The notes under the pieces: model-generated
Seen by the model: only the letters and a program-made list of their open reading frames with translations
Told to the model about the DNA's origin: nothing
Database searches by the model: none
Assembly (NCBI RefSeq): GCF_016863275.1
Contig: NZ_BOOO01000013.1
Location: forward strand, 124,001-188,000
Direction: 5' to 3'
Source: Planotetraspora mira
GTDB lineage: Bacteria; Actinomycetota; Actinomycetes; Streptosporangiales; Streptosporangiaceae
Length of the DNA: 64,000 bases
In this document: one piece after another, positions 8,181-18,417 of the stretch
Position numbering within the stretch: the stretch's first letter is position 1
How the letters are laid out: every line of letters begins with the position of its first letter
Made by a program: the position numbers and the translations under genes

Positions 8181-8216
8181 GTTTTGCCGACTTTTTACCG
8201 GGCAGCCATCAGCCTT

Positions 8217-9905
8217 ATGAGGCTGAGCGTCACGTCCGATCTGTGGTGGAAGAACGCGGTCGTTTACTGTCTTGATGTCGAGACATATGCCGACGGGAAC
8301 GGCGACGGAGTCGGGGATTTCCGGGGCGCCATCCAGCGGATCGACCACCTCGACCGGATGGGTGTGACGTGCATCTGGCTGATGCCGTTCTTCCCCAGCC
8401 CGGATCGTGACGACGGCTACGACATCACCGACTTCTACAACGTGGATCCTCGGCTGGGCACGCTCGGCGACTTCGTGGAGTTCATGCGGGTGGCCAGGGA
8501 CCGGGGCATCCGGGTCATCGCCGACCTCGTCGTGAACCACACCTCCGATCAGCACCCGTGGTTCCTGGACGCCCGATCGGGTAAGGACTCGCGATATCGC
8601 GACTGGTACATCTGGTCCGACGAACCACAGCCCGACGACCCCAAGGGAGTGGTGTTCCCCGACAAGGAGAACAGCCTGTGGGAGTTCGACGAGAAGACCG
8701 GCCAGTATTACTTCCACCGGTTCTACCGGTTCCAGCCCGACCTCAACACCAACAATGCCGAGGTGCGCGACGAGATCGCGCGGATCCTCGGCTTCTGGAT
8801 GGAACTCGGCCTTTCCGGATTCCGTGTCGACGCGGTGCCGTTCCTGGTGGAGCAGGTCACCGATCCCGGTGACGAGAAGCTTCCCGATCCGCACGAGTTC
8901 TTCGCCGACCTGCGCGCCTTCATGAATCGCAGGGACGGCTCCGCCGCGCTGCTCGGCGAGGTGAACCTGCCCTACGACGACCTCGTGAAGTATTTCGGCG
9001 ACTCGCTCGGCAACCAGATCACGATGTGCTTCGACTTCATCGGCATGCAGAACATGTATCTCTCGCTGGCCCGGGGCGACGCGGGGCCGCTCGCCGCGGC
9101 GCTCAGGGAGCGGCCCCGGCCGCCCAGGGACGCCCATTGGGCGACCTTCGTCCGCAACCACGACGAGCTCACCTTGGACAAGCTCAGCGACTCCGAGCGC
9201 CAGGAGGTCTTCGCGGCCTTCGGCCCCGATGAGGACATGCAACTGTACGGCCGCGGCCTGCGCCGGCGCCTGCCCACGATGCTCGGGGGCGACCTGGAGC
9301 GGATCAAGATGGTCTACAGCCTGCTGTTCTCCCTCCCCGGCACCCCCGTCCTGTTCTACGGGGAGGAGATCGGCATGGGGGAGAACCTGGACCTGGAGGG
9401 CCGGCAGGCCGTCCGTACGCCGATGCAGTGGACCCCCAACCGCAACGGCGGTTTCAGCACCGCCGACCCCGCGAAGATCCACAACGCCATGCCCTCCGGG
9501 GACTACGGCCCCGAGCATGTGAACGTCAGCGCGCAGCAGCGCGACCCCGGCTCCCTGCTGCTCTGGATCACCCGGCTCGTCCGGCACTACCGGGAGTGTC
9601 CCGAGCTCGCCTGGGGCGACTACACCGTCCTCGACTGCGGGGCCGACGCCGTGCTGGCCCATCGGGCGGACGCGGAGGGGGAGACCGTCGTCGCCGTGCA
9701 CAACTTCGGCGAGGAGGAGACCGAGGCCGAGGTCGTCCTCGAAGGCCTCGACTCGTCCAAGGTGCTGACCGATCTCATGGTGGACGGGACGGTGGAGATC
9801 TCCGACGCCGGACGCGCGCGATTCGGCCTCGGAAGGTACGGATGCCGCTGGTTCCGCGTCTCCACCCCCGAGACCGCCCCTGCCGATTCGGGGGACCCGT
9901 CCTAG
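8217..9905 (+). CDS. GH13 alpha-glucan enzyme (trehalose synthase/alpha-amylase-like)
   Basis: A 562-aa cytosolic GH13 protein without a signal peptide. The TIM-barrel motifs are present: DLVVNHTS (region I), GFRVDAVPF with the nucleophile Asp (II), LLGEVN with the acid/base Glu (III) and FVRNHDELT with the transition-state Asp (IV). The N-terminus LWWKNAVVYCLDVETYADGNGDGVGDF and a C-terminal beta domain after residue 470 resemble trehalose synthases and related maltose-active enzymes, but I cannot assign the substrate. I chose the ATG at 8217; an upstream ATG at 8184 would start almost in the preceding terminator. No Shine-Dalgarno is visible. Confidence 0.75.
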   Translation: MRLSVTSDLWWKNAVVYCLDVETYADGNGDGVGDFRGAIQRIDHLDRMGVTCIWLMPFFPSPDRDDGYDITDFYNVDPRLGTLGDFVEFMRVARDRGIRVIADLVVNHTSDQHPWFLDARSGKDSRYRDWYIWSDEPQPDDPKGVVFPDKENSLWEFDEKTGQYYFHRFYRFQPDLNTNNAEVRDEIARILGFWMELGLSGFRVDAVPFLVEQVTDPGDEKLPDPHEFFADLRAFMNRRDGSAALLGEVNLPYDDLVKYFGDSLGNQITMCFDFIGMQNMYLSLARGDAGPLAAALRERPRPPRDAHWATFVRNHDELTLDKLSDSERQEVFAAFGPDEDMQLYGRGLRRRLPTMLGGDLERIKMVYSLLFSLPGTPVLFYGEEIGMGENLDLEGRQAVRTPMQWTPNRNGGFSTADPAKIHNAMPSGDYGPEHVNVSAQQRDPGSLLLWITRLVRHYRECPELAWGDYTVLDCGADAVLAHRADAEGETVVAVHNFGEEETEAEVVLEGLDSSKVLTDLMVDGTVEISDAGRARFGLGRYGCRWFRVSTPETAPADSGDPS

Positions 9906-9976
9906 GGGAACCTCAGGGGTCGGTCGGGTAGATCTCCGATGGGCCGGCGTCCTCCCCACGGCCACAGTGATGAGCC

Positions 9977-11773
<1,797 letters not shown>

Positions 11774-11778
11774 TCAGG

Positions 11779-12168
11779 GTGAAAGGTCTCTCCCCCGGTG
11801 GTGAGGCGCCCGATCCCCGGCTCGGCGCCACTCTGCGGTTCGCGACGGAACTGGTGGCGTGGGTGGCGACACCGTGGGCGCTGTGGAGCCACTCCGTGGT
11901 GCTGGCGCTCGTCTCGGTCCTGGTGCTGATCGGCCTGCCGACGTTGTTTTCCACACCTGGGGACAAGGCCTCGGTCATCGTCCCCGTCCCGGGGTGGGTG
12001 GTGATCCTCCTCGTCCTGCTGCAGTTCGCCGCCGCGGCGGTGGCCTCGTGGTTCGCCTGGCCTCCGGTGGTCGCCGTGCTCGTCTGGATCCTCGTCGTGG
12101 CAGCGGCCGTCACGCAGGGGCCGCGCTGGCGATGGCTCGCCCTCAACCCGGGAGCGCCCAGGAGCTGA
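11779..12168 (+). CDS. DUF2568/YrdB-like membrane protein
   Basis: 129 aa, GTG start, with about four membrane segments. The N-terminal LGATLRFATELVAWVATPWALW and the central short loop IGLPTLFSTPGD match the general pattern of YrdB/DUF2568 proteins. The function is unknown. It is divergent from mdh and separated by 242 bp from the cellulase gene, so it is probably a single transcription unit. Confidence 0.55.
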   Translation: MKGLSPGGEAPDPRLGATLRFATELVAWVATPWALWSHSVVLALVSVLVLIGLPTLFSTPGDKASVIVPVPGWVVILLVLLQFAAAAVASWFAWPPVVAVLVWILVVAAAVTQGPRWRWLALNPGAPRS

Positions 12169-12357
12169 GTCCGTGCCGGGCCGTGCACGCCCGGCGCGGA
12201 CGTCGAATCTGAAACTTTCACGGGGCCCGGAGGGGGCTCCTGCCGTGGCGCGGCACGGATGTCCTGCTCGGAGGCCGGGTGGTCGCCGTCGGCGAGACTC
12301 GTCCCATGGTCCCCGCGGACCGGTCCCTGTACGGCGGGGAGGGTCGTGCCTACGTTC

Positions 12358-12375
12358 TTTGGGAGCGCTCCCAAA
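12358..12375. promoter_or_regulatory. CebR/CelR-type operator
   Basis: The perfect palindrome TTTGGGAGCGCTCCCAAA contains TGGGAGCGCTCCCA, the operator bound by the LacI-family cellobiose repressors CebR (Streptomyces) and CelR (Thermobifida). It lies 36 nt before the GH6 cellulase start. Cellobiose-dependent derepression of this gene follows from that family knowledge. The regulator is not in the window. Confidence 0.9.
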
Positions 12376-12410
12376 GCGTACTGACGAACCTCGCCAGGAG
12401 GACCCACGCA

Positions 12411-14216
12411 ATGAGATCCACCCCCCGCCCCGGAGCCGCGCGCTCCCCGGTGCGCCGCGGCATGATCGCGGCGGCCGCGCTCGCGCTCGGCGCCACGATG
12501 GCCGTGGCCGTCGCCACCTCGGCGAGCGCCGCGGTCGCGTGCGGCGTCACCTACGCCTCGAACGAATGGACCTCCAGCCCCGGCCAGGGCGGTTTCACCG
12601 CCAACCTCACGATCAGGAACGTGGGTGACCCGGTCAACGGGTGGACGCTTACGTTCGCCTTCCCCAACGCCGGCCAGAAGGTCACCCAGGGCTGGTCCGC
12701 GAACTGGACCCAGTCCGGCGCGAACGTGACGGCCACAGGGCTCGACTGGAACAGGAACCTCGCCGCCGGCGCCTCGCTGGGAGTCGGCTTCAACGGCACA
12801 TGGAGCGGCAGCGACCCCGCGCCCACGTCGTTCAAGATCAACGGAGTGGCCTGCAACGGCTCCACTCCGACTCCGACGCCCACGGTGACTCCCACGCCGA
12901 CCCCGACCCCGACTCCCACGCCGACCCCGACGCCCACCCCGACTCCGACCGGTCCTTCCGGGCCGCACGTGGACAACCCGTACGCCGGGGCCACGGGCTA
13001 TGTGAACCCGGAGTGGTCGGCCAAGGCGGCGGCGGAGCCCGGCGGCGGCGCGGTCTCCAGGACCTCGACCGGCGTCTGGCTGGACCGCATCGCGGCCATC
13101 GCGGGCTCCTCGTCCTCCATGGGCCTGCGGGCGCACCTGGACGAGGCGGTCAGGCAGGACGCCGCCAACGGAAGCGCGCCGCTGACGGTCCAGTTCGTCG
13201 TCTACAACCTGCCGAACCGCGACTGCTCGGCGCTCGCCTCCAACGGTGAGCTGCTCATCGCTCAGAACGGTCTGAACCGCTACAAGACCGAGTACATCGA
13301 CCCGATCGCCGCGATCATGGCGGACCCGAAGTACGCGCAACTCCGGATCGCCACCGTCATCGAGATCGACTCGCTGCCCAACCTGATCACCAACCTCAAC
13401 GTGGCGAAGTGCCAGGAGGCGCAGTCGAGCGGGGCCTACGTCCAGGGCATCCAGTACGCCCTGAACAAGCTGCACGCGATCACCAACGTCTACACCTACC
13501 TCGACGCCGCCCACCACGGCTGGATCGGCTGGGACACGAACTTCGGCCCCACCGCCGACCTGATGGCCTCCACCGCGAGGGGCACGACGGCCGGCTACGC
13601 CAGCGTCGACGGCTTCATCACCAACACCGCCAACTACTCCGCCCTGACCGAGCCGTACTTCACCGTCAACTCCACGGTGGGCGGCCAGTCGGTGCGGCAG
13701 TCGAAGTGGGTCGACTGGAACTTCTACGTCGACGAGCTCTCCTTCGCCCAGGCGTTCAGGGCCAGGCTCGTGCAGGCCGGCTTCCCCTCCGGGATCGGCA
13801 TGCTGATCGACACCTCCCGCAACGGCTGGGGCGGCGCAGCACGCCCGACGGGACCGAGCACCTCGACCGACGTGAACACCTTCGTCAACCAGTCGCGCAT
13901 CGACCGCAGGATCCACGCGGGCAACTGGTGCAACCAGAGTGGCGCCGGTCTCGGTGAGCGCCCGCGTTCCAGCCCCGCCGCGGGTCTCGACGCCTACGTC
14001 TGGATCAAGCCGCCGGGCGAGTCCGACGGCTCCAGCTCGGCGATCCCGAACGACGAGGGCAAGGGCTTCGACCGCATGTGCGACCCGACCTACACGGGCA
14101 ACGAGCGCAACGGGAACAGCATGACCGGTTCCCTGCCGAACGCCCCGGTCTCGGGACACTGGTTCTCCGCGCAGTTCCAGGAACTGCTGCGGAACGCCTA
14201 CCCGCCCGTCTCCTGA
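12411..14216 (+). CDS. Secreted GH6 cellulase (cellobiohydrolase-like) with N-terminal CBM2
   Basis: A 601-aa exported enzyme that cleaves beta-1,4-glucan. A signal peptide occupies about residues 1-41 (arginine-rich n-region, Ala-rich core, TSASA cleavage). A family 2 cellulose-binding module follows (about 42-145; Cys pair, NEWTSSPGQGGFTANLTIRN, WSANWTQSG), then a Pro-Thr linker, then the GH6 domain (about 185-601; VDNPYAGATGYVNPEWSA, TVIEIDSLPNL, YLDAAHHGWIGW, WCNQSGAGLGERP, DAYVWIKPPGESDG). The AGGAGG site is 9 nt before the ATG. A CebR box sits just upstream. The exo-mode is inferred from similarity to actinobacterial Cel6B enzymes. Confidence 0.92.
   Translation: MRSTPRPGAARSPVRRGMIAAAALALGATMAVAVATSASAAVACGVTYASNEWTSSPGQGGFTANLTIRNVGDPVNGWTLTFAFPNAGQKVTQGWSANWTQSGANVTATGLDWNRNLAAGASLGVGFNGTWSGSDPAPTSFKINGVACNGSTPTPTPTVTPTPTPTPTPTPTPTPTPTPTGPSGPHVDNPYAGATGYVNPEWSAKAAAEPGGGAVSRTSTGVWLDRIAAIAGSSSSMGLRAHLDEAVRQDAANGSAPLTVQFVVYNLPNRDCSALASNGELLIAQNGLNRYKTEYIDPIAAIMADPKYAQLRIATVIEIDSLPNLITNLNVAKCQEAQSSGAYVQGIQYALNKLHAITNVYTYLDAAHHGWIGWDTNFGPTADLMASTARGTTAGYASVDGFITNTANYSALTEPYFTVNSTVGGQSVRQSKWVDWNFYVDELSFAQAFRARLVQAGFPSGIGMLIDTSRNGWGGAARPTGPSTSTDVNTFVNQSRIDRRIHAGNWCNQSGAGLGERPRSSPAAGLDAYVWIKPPGESDGSSSAIPNDEGKGFDRMCDPTYTGNERNGNSMTGSLPNAPVSGHWFSAQFQELLRNAYPPVS
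12861..12951 (+). repeat. Hexameric repeat coding the Pro-Thr linker
   Basis: About 90 bp of near-tandem CCGACN/CCCACN hexamers encode a (Pro-Thr)n linker between CBM2 and GH6. Such tracts vary in length by slippage without shifting the frame. Confidence 0.8.
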
Positions 14217-14247
14217 CCCTCACCCGCTGTTCCAGCGGGCCGACGAC

Positions 14248-14281
14248 GGCGGGCCCTGCCGGATCACCGGCAGGGCCCGCC
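14248..14281. terminator. Perfect 15-bp hairpin between cellulase and CDF genes
   Basis: GGCGGGCCCTGCCGG pairs perfectly with its complement across an ATCA loop. It lies between the convergent stops of the cellulase and the cation-efflux gene and can end both transcripts. A CCCCTT follows on the plus strand, with no clear T-run. Confidence 0.8.
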
Positions 14282-14299
14282 CCCTTGCGATCAGGTGGA

Positions 14300-15385
14300 T
14301 CAGGTGGCGCCGGGGTGGGAGGGGCCGTGCGGGTCCCGGCAGTGCGGGCCCTCCTCGCCGATGATCAGCAGCTTGGGGGAGGCGTGGTCCACCTGGAGCG
14401 TCGTGTGCTCGATGCCGTAGGTGTCGTGCAGCATGGCCTCGGTGGCCTGCCGTACGGCATGGCAGTCGGAACCGGGGGCGACGAGCACGTGGGCGGAGAG
14501 CGCGGCGTAACCCGAGGTGACCGTCCAGATGTGCAGGTCGTGCACCTCGACGACGTGCTCCGTCGCCGCCATCCGGGCGCCGATCTCGTCGGGCGCCATC
14601 CCCGTGGGCGCCGCCTCGAGGAAGACGCGTCCGGAGTCGCGGACCAGGCCCCAGCCCGCCTTGGCCATCAGGGCGGCCACCACCAGGGCGGCGATGGCGT
14701 CCGCCCGGGCCCACCCGGTCAGCCAGACCACGAGACCGGCCGCCGCCGTCGCGATGAACGCGTAGAGGTCGCTGAGGATGTGCTGGAAGGCCCCTTCGAC
14801 GTTGAGGCTCGACCGGTTGGCCTTGCTGATGAGCCAGGCCGCGATCACGTTGACGACGATGCCGACGAGGCCGGTCACGGTCACGAGCGCACCCTCGACC
14901 ACGGGCGGGGACACCAGCCGGTGCACGCCTTCGGCGACGAAGAACACCGTGAGCAGCAGCAGGGTGATGCCGTTGATCTGCGCGCTGATGATCTCCACGC
15001 GCTTGAGCCCGTAGGTGAAGCCGCCCTTGGCCGGACGTGCGGCGATCCGCATGGCGACGAGCGCCAGCCCGATCGCGGCGGCGTCGGTCAGCATGTGGCC
15101 GGCGTCCGACAGCAGCGCCAGGGAGCCGGCCAGCAGACCGGTCACGACCTCGGCCGCCATGAAGCCGAGGATCAGGAGCAGCGCTCCCACGAGTGGGCGC
15201 CGGTCGGCGTCCGAGCGCACGGCGTGCCCGTGGCCGTGCCCGTGTGCCGTGTCGAGGTCGTGTGCGGTGTCGTGGTCGTGGTCGTGGGCCGTGTCGTGGT
15301 CGTGCCCGTCTCCGGGCCCGTGTCCCCGCTCGGCTCCGGGTCCCGGGGCGTGCCCCCGGCCGCGGGCGGCCCGTTGATCAGTCAT
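14300..15385 (-). CDS. Cation diffusion facilitator (CzcD/ZitB-like metal efflux)
   Basis: A 361-aa inner-membrane antiporter exporting Zn or related divalent metals. The N-terminal 55 residues are a His/Asp-rich loop with many DHD and HGH steps, a metal-binding tail. Six membrane segments follow; the transport site residues appear in SLALLSDAGHMLTD (HxxxD) and HILSDLYAF. The C-terminal cytosolic domain has HDLHIWTVTSG. The start ATG overlaps the end of the upstream arsR-type gene by 8 nt, so the pair is one operon with metal-responsive control. Confidence 0.9.
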   Translation of the reverse strand: MTDQRAARGRGHAPGPGAERGHGPGDGHDHDTAHDHDHDTAHDLDTAHGHGHGHAVRSDADRRPLVGALLLILGFMAAEVVTGLLAGSLALLSDAGHMLTDAAAIGLALVAMRIAARPAKGGFTYGLKRVEIISAQINGITLLLLTVFFVAEGVHRLVSPPVVEGALVTVTGLVGIVVNVIAAWLISKANRSSLNVEGAFQHILSDLYAFIATAAAGLVVWLTGWARADAIAALVVAALMAKAGWGLVRDSGRVFLEAAPTGMAPDEIGARMAATEHVVEVHDLHIWTVTSGYAALSAHVLVAPGSDCHAVRQATEAMLHDTYGIEHTTLQVDHASPKLLIIGEEGPHCRDPHGPSHPGAT

Positions 15386-15749
15386 GCGAGCCGGCCTCGT
15401 CGTGGGTCACGTGGGTGAGGCCGAGATCGAAGAGCATCCGTACGTGCGAGTCGGCCAGCCGGTAGTACGCCATCCGGCCGGACCGCCGCACCTTCACCAC
15501 ACGGTTGAGCCGGAGCAGCCGCAGCGCGTGGGAGACGGCCGACTCGCTCTGGCCGCACGCCGCCGCGAGATCGCAGACGCACATCTCGCCACCCTCGAGG
15601 AGCGCGGCCATCAGCCGGAGCCGCCCGGGATCGGACAGAAGCCCGAAGACCTGGGCCAGGCCCTCGATCGCCGTCTCAGGGGGGAGCGACGCCATGACGG
15701 CGCTCACCCGGTCGGCGTCGACCACCCGTGCGTGTGAAGAGGTGCTCAT
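15378..15749 (-). CDS. ArsR/SmtB-family metalloregulator
   Basis: A 123-aa winged-helix repressor. The alpha-3 region carries the metal-thiolate motif GGEMCVCDLAAACGQSESAVSHALRLL with the CVCD core, followed by the wing VKVRRSGRMAYYRLAD. A C-terminal HVTHDEAGSHD tail adds His/Asp ligands, so both alpha-3 and C-terminal sites may exist (Cd/Pb/Zn type; inference). It overlaps the CDF gene by 8 nt. A -10-like TACCAT stands 11 nt before the ATG with no Shine-Dalgarno, so the mRNA may be leaderless or nearly so. Confidence 0.88.
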   Translation of the reverse strand: MSTSSHARVVDADRVSAVMASLPPETAIEGLAQVFGLLSDPGRLRLMAALLEGGEMCVCDLAAACGQSESAVSHALRLLRLNRVVKVRRSGRMAYYRLADSHVRMLFDLGLTHVTHDEAGSHD

Positions 15750-15755
15750 ATGAGC
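15744..15755. promoter_or_regulatory. Palindrome GCTCATATGAGC over the arsR start codon
   Basis: A perfect 12-bp palindrome covers the ArsR ATG, next to the -10-like TACCAT. ArsR/SmtB operators are A+T-centred palindromes near the transcription start, so this is a candidate autoregulatory site. Confidence 0.5.
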
Positions 15756-15817
15756 GATGGTATGCGCCGAATGAGCGGTTGGCCCGGCGGCTCCCATGAT
15801 GCCGCGTGGACGGGCCC

Positions 15818-15846
15818 CGGCCGGCCGCGGCGCCCACGGCCGGCCG
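15818..15846 (-). terminator. 10-bp hairpin after the small membrane protein gene
   Basis: CGGCCGGCCG repeats in inverted orientation around a 9-nt loop. It lies 14 nt after the stop of the small membrane protein gene on the minus strand. There is no T-tract. Confidence 0.55.
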
Positions 15847-15859
15847 CCGGGATGAGTGG

Positions 15860-16039
15860 TCAGGCGTAGTGATCGCGGCTTCCGCCGGAGCGGGTCAGCT
15901 TGACGACGACGGACACGATCAGTGCGACGGCACCGATGATCAGCACCCACTTCAGCGCGCCGAAGATGAGAGAGATGACCGAACCGAGCACGAAGAAGCC
16001 GACGATGACCGCCGCTGCGATGAGGAGAATGCGTCCCAT
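15860..16039 (-). CDS. 59-aa two-segment membrane protein
   Basis: Begins MGRILLIAAAVIVGFFVLGS and ends with the basic, polar tail VKLTRSGGSRDHYA. Two hydrophobic segments (about 4-25 and 31-47) suggest a helical hairpin in the membrane with the basic tail in the cytosol. GGTGAAG precedes the ATG. Hairpins bracket the gene on both sides, supporting an independent short transcript. The family is not recognised; the layout resembles small hydrophobic stress or cell-division-linked proteins of actinomycetes, which is a weak analogy. Confidence 0.7.
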   Translation of the reverse strand: MGRILLIAAAVIVGFFVLGSVISLIFGALKWVLIIGAVALIVSVVVKLTRSGGSRDHYA

Positions 16040-16055
16040 GTCTTCACCGTAAGCT

Positions 16056-16085
16056 CCGCCCGCCCCACGATCACAGGGCGGGCGG
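16056..16085 (-). terminator. 10-bp hairpin after dapD
   Basis: CCGCCCGCCC pairs with GGGCGGGCGG across a 10-nt loop, 35 nt after the dapD stop and just before the small membrane protein gene. Confidence 0.65.
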
Positions 16086-16120
16086 CCAAGTTCAGGGCTG
16101 CCTCAGGGACATCTCAGGGG

Positions 16121-17089
16121 TCAGTCGTTGGCGTGGAGCGCGGAGTTCAGCTCGATGCCCGTGCCTGCCCGGTGGACCGCCTCGACCGCGCCGGTCGTGG
16201 AGTTGCGGCGCAGCAGGAGCCCGCTCTTGCCGGACAGCTCCCTGCCCTTCACGACCTCGCCGCCCGGCAGCGTGACCTTGGTGCCCGCCGTGACGTACAG
16301 GCCCGCCTCGACCACGCAGTCGTCGCCGAGGGAGATGCCGATCCCGGAGTTGGCCCCCAGAAGGCACCGCTCTCCGACGGAGATGATCTCCTTGCCGCCG
16401 CCCGACAGGGTGCCCATGATGGAGGCCCCGCCGCCGACGTCCGAGCCGTCGCCCACGACGACCCCGGCCGAGATCCTGCCCTCCACCATCGAGGCGCCGA
16501 GGGTTCCGGCGTTGAAGTTGACGAAGCCCTCGTGCATGACGGTGGTGCCGCTCGCGAGGTGCGCGCCGAGCCGTACGCGATCGGCGTCGGCGACGCGGAC
16601 CCCGGTGGGCAGCACGTAGTCGACCATCCGGGGGAACTTGTCCACGCCGTAGACGGTCACGGGCCCCCGGGCGCGCAGGCGGAGCCGTACGGACTCGAAG
16701 CCCTCCACCACGCACGGGCCGTGGTTGGTCCACACGACGTTGGCCAGCAGGCCGAAGAGCCCGTCCAGGTTGAGGCCGTGGGGGCGTACGAGGCGGGAGG
16801 ACAGCAGATGGAGCCGCAGGTACGCGTCGTGTGCGTCGGCGGGCGGCGCGGACAGGTCGGCGATCCCGGTGCGCACCGCCACGACCTCGACGCCGCGGGC
16901 GGGGTCGGGCCCCAGGAGCGCGGCCAGGTCCTCGTCGAGACCGGCCACCGCGAGCGGTTCTGTTCCGATGACGGGCGGCTCGCCCAGAGCGGGGGAGGGG
17001 TACCACGTGTCGAGGACGGTGCCGTCCGTCGCGATCGTCGCCAGGCCGATTCCGTGGGCGCCCGAGGTTGTGGGGTCCATAGCTGTCAT
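16121..17089 (-). CDS. dapD: 2,3,4,5-tetrahydropyridine-2,6-dicarboxylate N-succinyltransferase
   Basis: Succinylates tetrahydrodipicolinate in the lysine/meso-diaminopimelate pathway, feeding peptidoglycan. A left-handed beta-helix of hexapeptide repeats fills the centre ([59 protein letters not shown]). The actinobacterial form has the extended N-terminal domain seen here. About 322 aa. I chose the ATG giving [10 protein letters not shown] because a -10-like TAGCGT lies 9 nt upstream with no Shine-Dalgarno, which would be a near-leaderless transcript; the next ATG is 9 nt downstream. Confidence 0.93.
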   Translation of the reverse strand: MTAMDPTTSGAHGIGLATIATDGTVLDTWYPSPALGEPPVIGTEPLAVAGLDEDLAALLGPDPARGVEVVAVRTGIADLSAPPADAHDAYLRLHLLSSRLVRPHGLNLDGLFGLLANVVWTNHGPCVVEGFESVRLRLRARGPVTVYGVDKFPRMVDYVLPTGVRVADADRVRLGAHLASGTTVMHEGFVNFNAGTLGASMVEGRISAGVVVGDGSDVGGGASIMGTLSGGGKEIISVGERCLLGANSGIGISLGDDCVVEAGLYVTAGTKVTLPGGEVVKGRELSGKSGLLLRRNSTTGAVEAVHRAGTGIELNSALHAND

Positions 17090-17292
17090 GGCACCCAACG
17101 CTACCGGCATCGCCAGGTGAGAGCCTTGCGTGGAGGGACGGCCGGGCGAAGTGCTCTTTTTTCCCGCTAAATCCCCTGGTTTTATGGCAATTCAGGTTAG
17201 TTCGTGAAGCTTCCGGGGAGAACTCGTTCCCCGGAACGTTCTGCGCCATTCGCGGAGTCTGGCGATCCGCGTGGACGCCGATGGAGGGGCGA

Positions 17293-18417
17293 ATGACCGA
17301 CGTGCAGGCGTACGCGCGGAAGTGTTTTCGTGGCGCCACCACCGACCGGGTCGGCGTCGAGCTGGAGTTCCTCGTCTTCGACGCGGAGGTCCCCGCGAAG
17401 CACGTCCCCATCGCCCGGACCACGGCGGCCCTTCCGTCGTTGCCGGGCGGCAGCCGGATCACCTTCGAACCGGGCGGGCAGCTCGAGCTCTCAGCTCCGC
17501 CGGGGCCGCTCCCGCGGGCCGTCGCCGATCTCGTCGCCGACGTCGACGTCGTGCGGCGCGCGCTGGCCGGGGCCGGGCTGACCCTGGGGGCGGCGGGCCT
17601 CGACCGGTTGCGGCCGCCGAAACGCCAGCTCCGGGAGCCGCGCTACGACGCCATGGCGGCCTACCTCGGCGTGCCGTACGGGCTCACGATGATGTGCTCG
17701 ACGGCCTCGATCCAGGTCAACGTGGATTTAGGCTCCGACCCCGCGGAGCGGTGGGCACGTGCCCACGTGCTCGGGCCGGTCCTCGTCGCGGCCTTCGCCA
17801 ACTCGCCCGCCGACGGCTGGATGTCCGGCCGCCAGGCGGTGTGGTTCAACCTGGACCCGTCCAGGACCGCCTCCGCGGCGGCGGGCGGCGACCCGGCCGG
17901 CGACTGGGCCCGGTACCTGCTGGACGCCGGGCTCATGATGATCCGGGACGGCGACGGCATCCGCGCCGTGCCGGCAGGATCGGCGTTCCGCGACTTCGAG
18001 GCCGTGGCCGGGCGGCCGCCGGAGGAGGACGACGTGGCCTACCACGCGACGACCCTCTTCCCGCCCGTACGGCCACGCGGCTGGCTCGAGATCCGCTATC
18101 TCGACGCCCAGGGAGCCGGCGACTGGCCGGTCTGCGCCGCCGTCGTGAGCGCCCTTCTCATGGACGACCGCGCGGCCGCCGTCGCGCTCGACGCCGCCGC
18201 GCCGGTGCGCGACAGCTGGGTGCCGGCGGCCCGCCTCGGCCTGGCCGACCCCGCGCTGCGCGAGGCGGCCGGGGCGTGTTTCCTGGCGGCGGCCGAGGCG
18301 CTTCCCCGGCTGGGGGCCGAACCCTGGCTGGTGGCCCGTGTCTGCGCCTTCGCCGCCAAGCACATCGAGTCCGGCCGCTCGCCGGCCGTCGATCTGATGG
18401 AGGAGATGTACGCGTGA
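17293..18417 (+). CDS. egtA: Glutamate-cysteine ligase EgtA
   Basis: Makes gamma-glutamylcysteine, the sulfur donor for ergothioneine. The 374-aa protein has the GCS2-like fold with VGVELEFLVFD, an ATP/Mg site around RITFEPGGQLELSAPP, and LTMMCSTASIQVNVDLGSDP. I chose the ATG with GGAGGGGCGA just upstream rather than the ATG 12 nt earlier. Codon 146 is TTA (17728-17730), very rare in this G+C range and possibly dependent on a bldA-type tRNA. It is first of the egtABCD operon and overlaps egtB by GTGA. Confidence 0.93.
   Translation: MTDVQAYARKCFRGATTDRVGVELEFLVFDAEVPAKHVPIARTTAALPSLPGGSRITFEPGGQLELSAPPGPLPRAVADLVADVDVVRRALAGAGLTLGAAGLDRLRPPKRQLREPRYDAMAAYLGVPYGLTMMCSTASIQVNVDLGSDPAERWARAHVLGPVLVAAFANSPADGWMSGRQAVWFNLDPSRTASAAAGGDPAGDWARYLLDAGLMMIRDGDGIRAVPAGSAFRDFEAVAGRPPEEDDVAYHATTLFPPVRPRGWLEIRYLDAQGAGDWPVCAAVVSALLMDDRAAAVALDAAAPVRDSWVPAARLGLADPALREAAGACFLAAAEALPRLGAEPWLVARVCAFAAKHIESGRSPAVDLMEEMYA

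Noticed and set aside
8073-9965. 630-codon minus-strand frame
   Set aside because: It mirrors the GH13 gene codon by codon; high G+C codon usage leaves this antisense frame open. GH13 catalytic motifs are all on the plus strand.
12861-12951. Non-coding minisatellite
   Set aside because: The hexamers are in frame inside the cellulase and encode a normal Pro-Thr linker.
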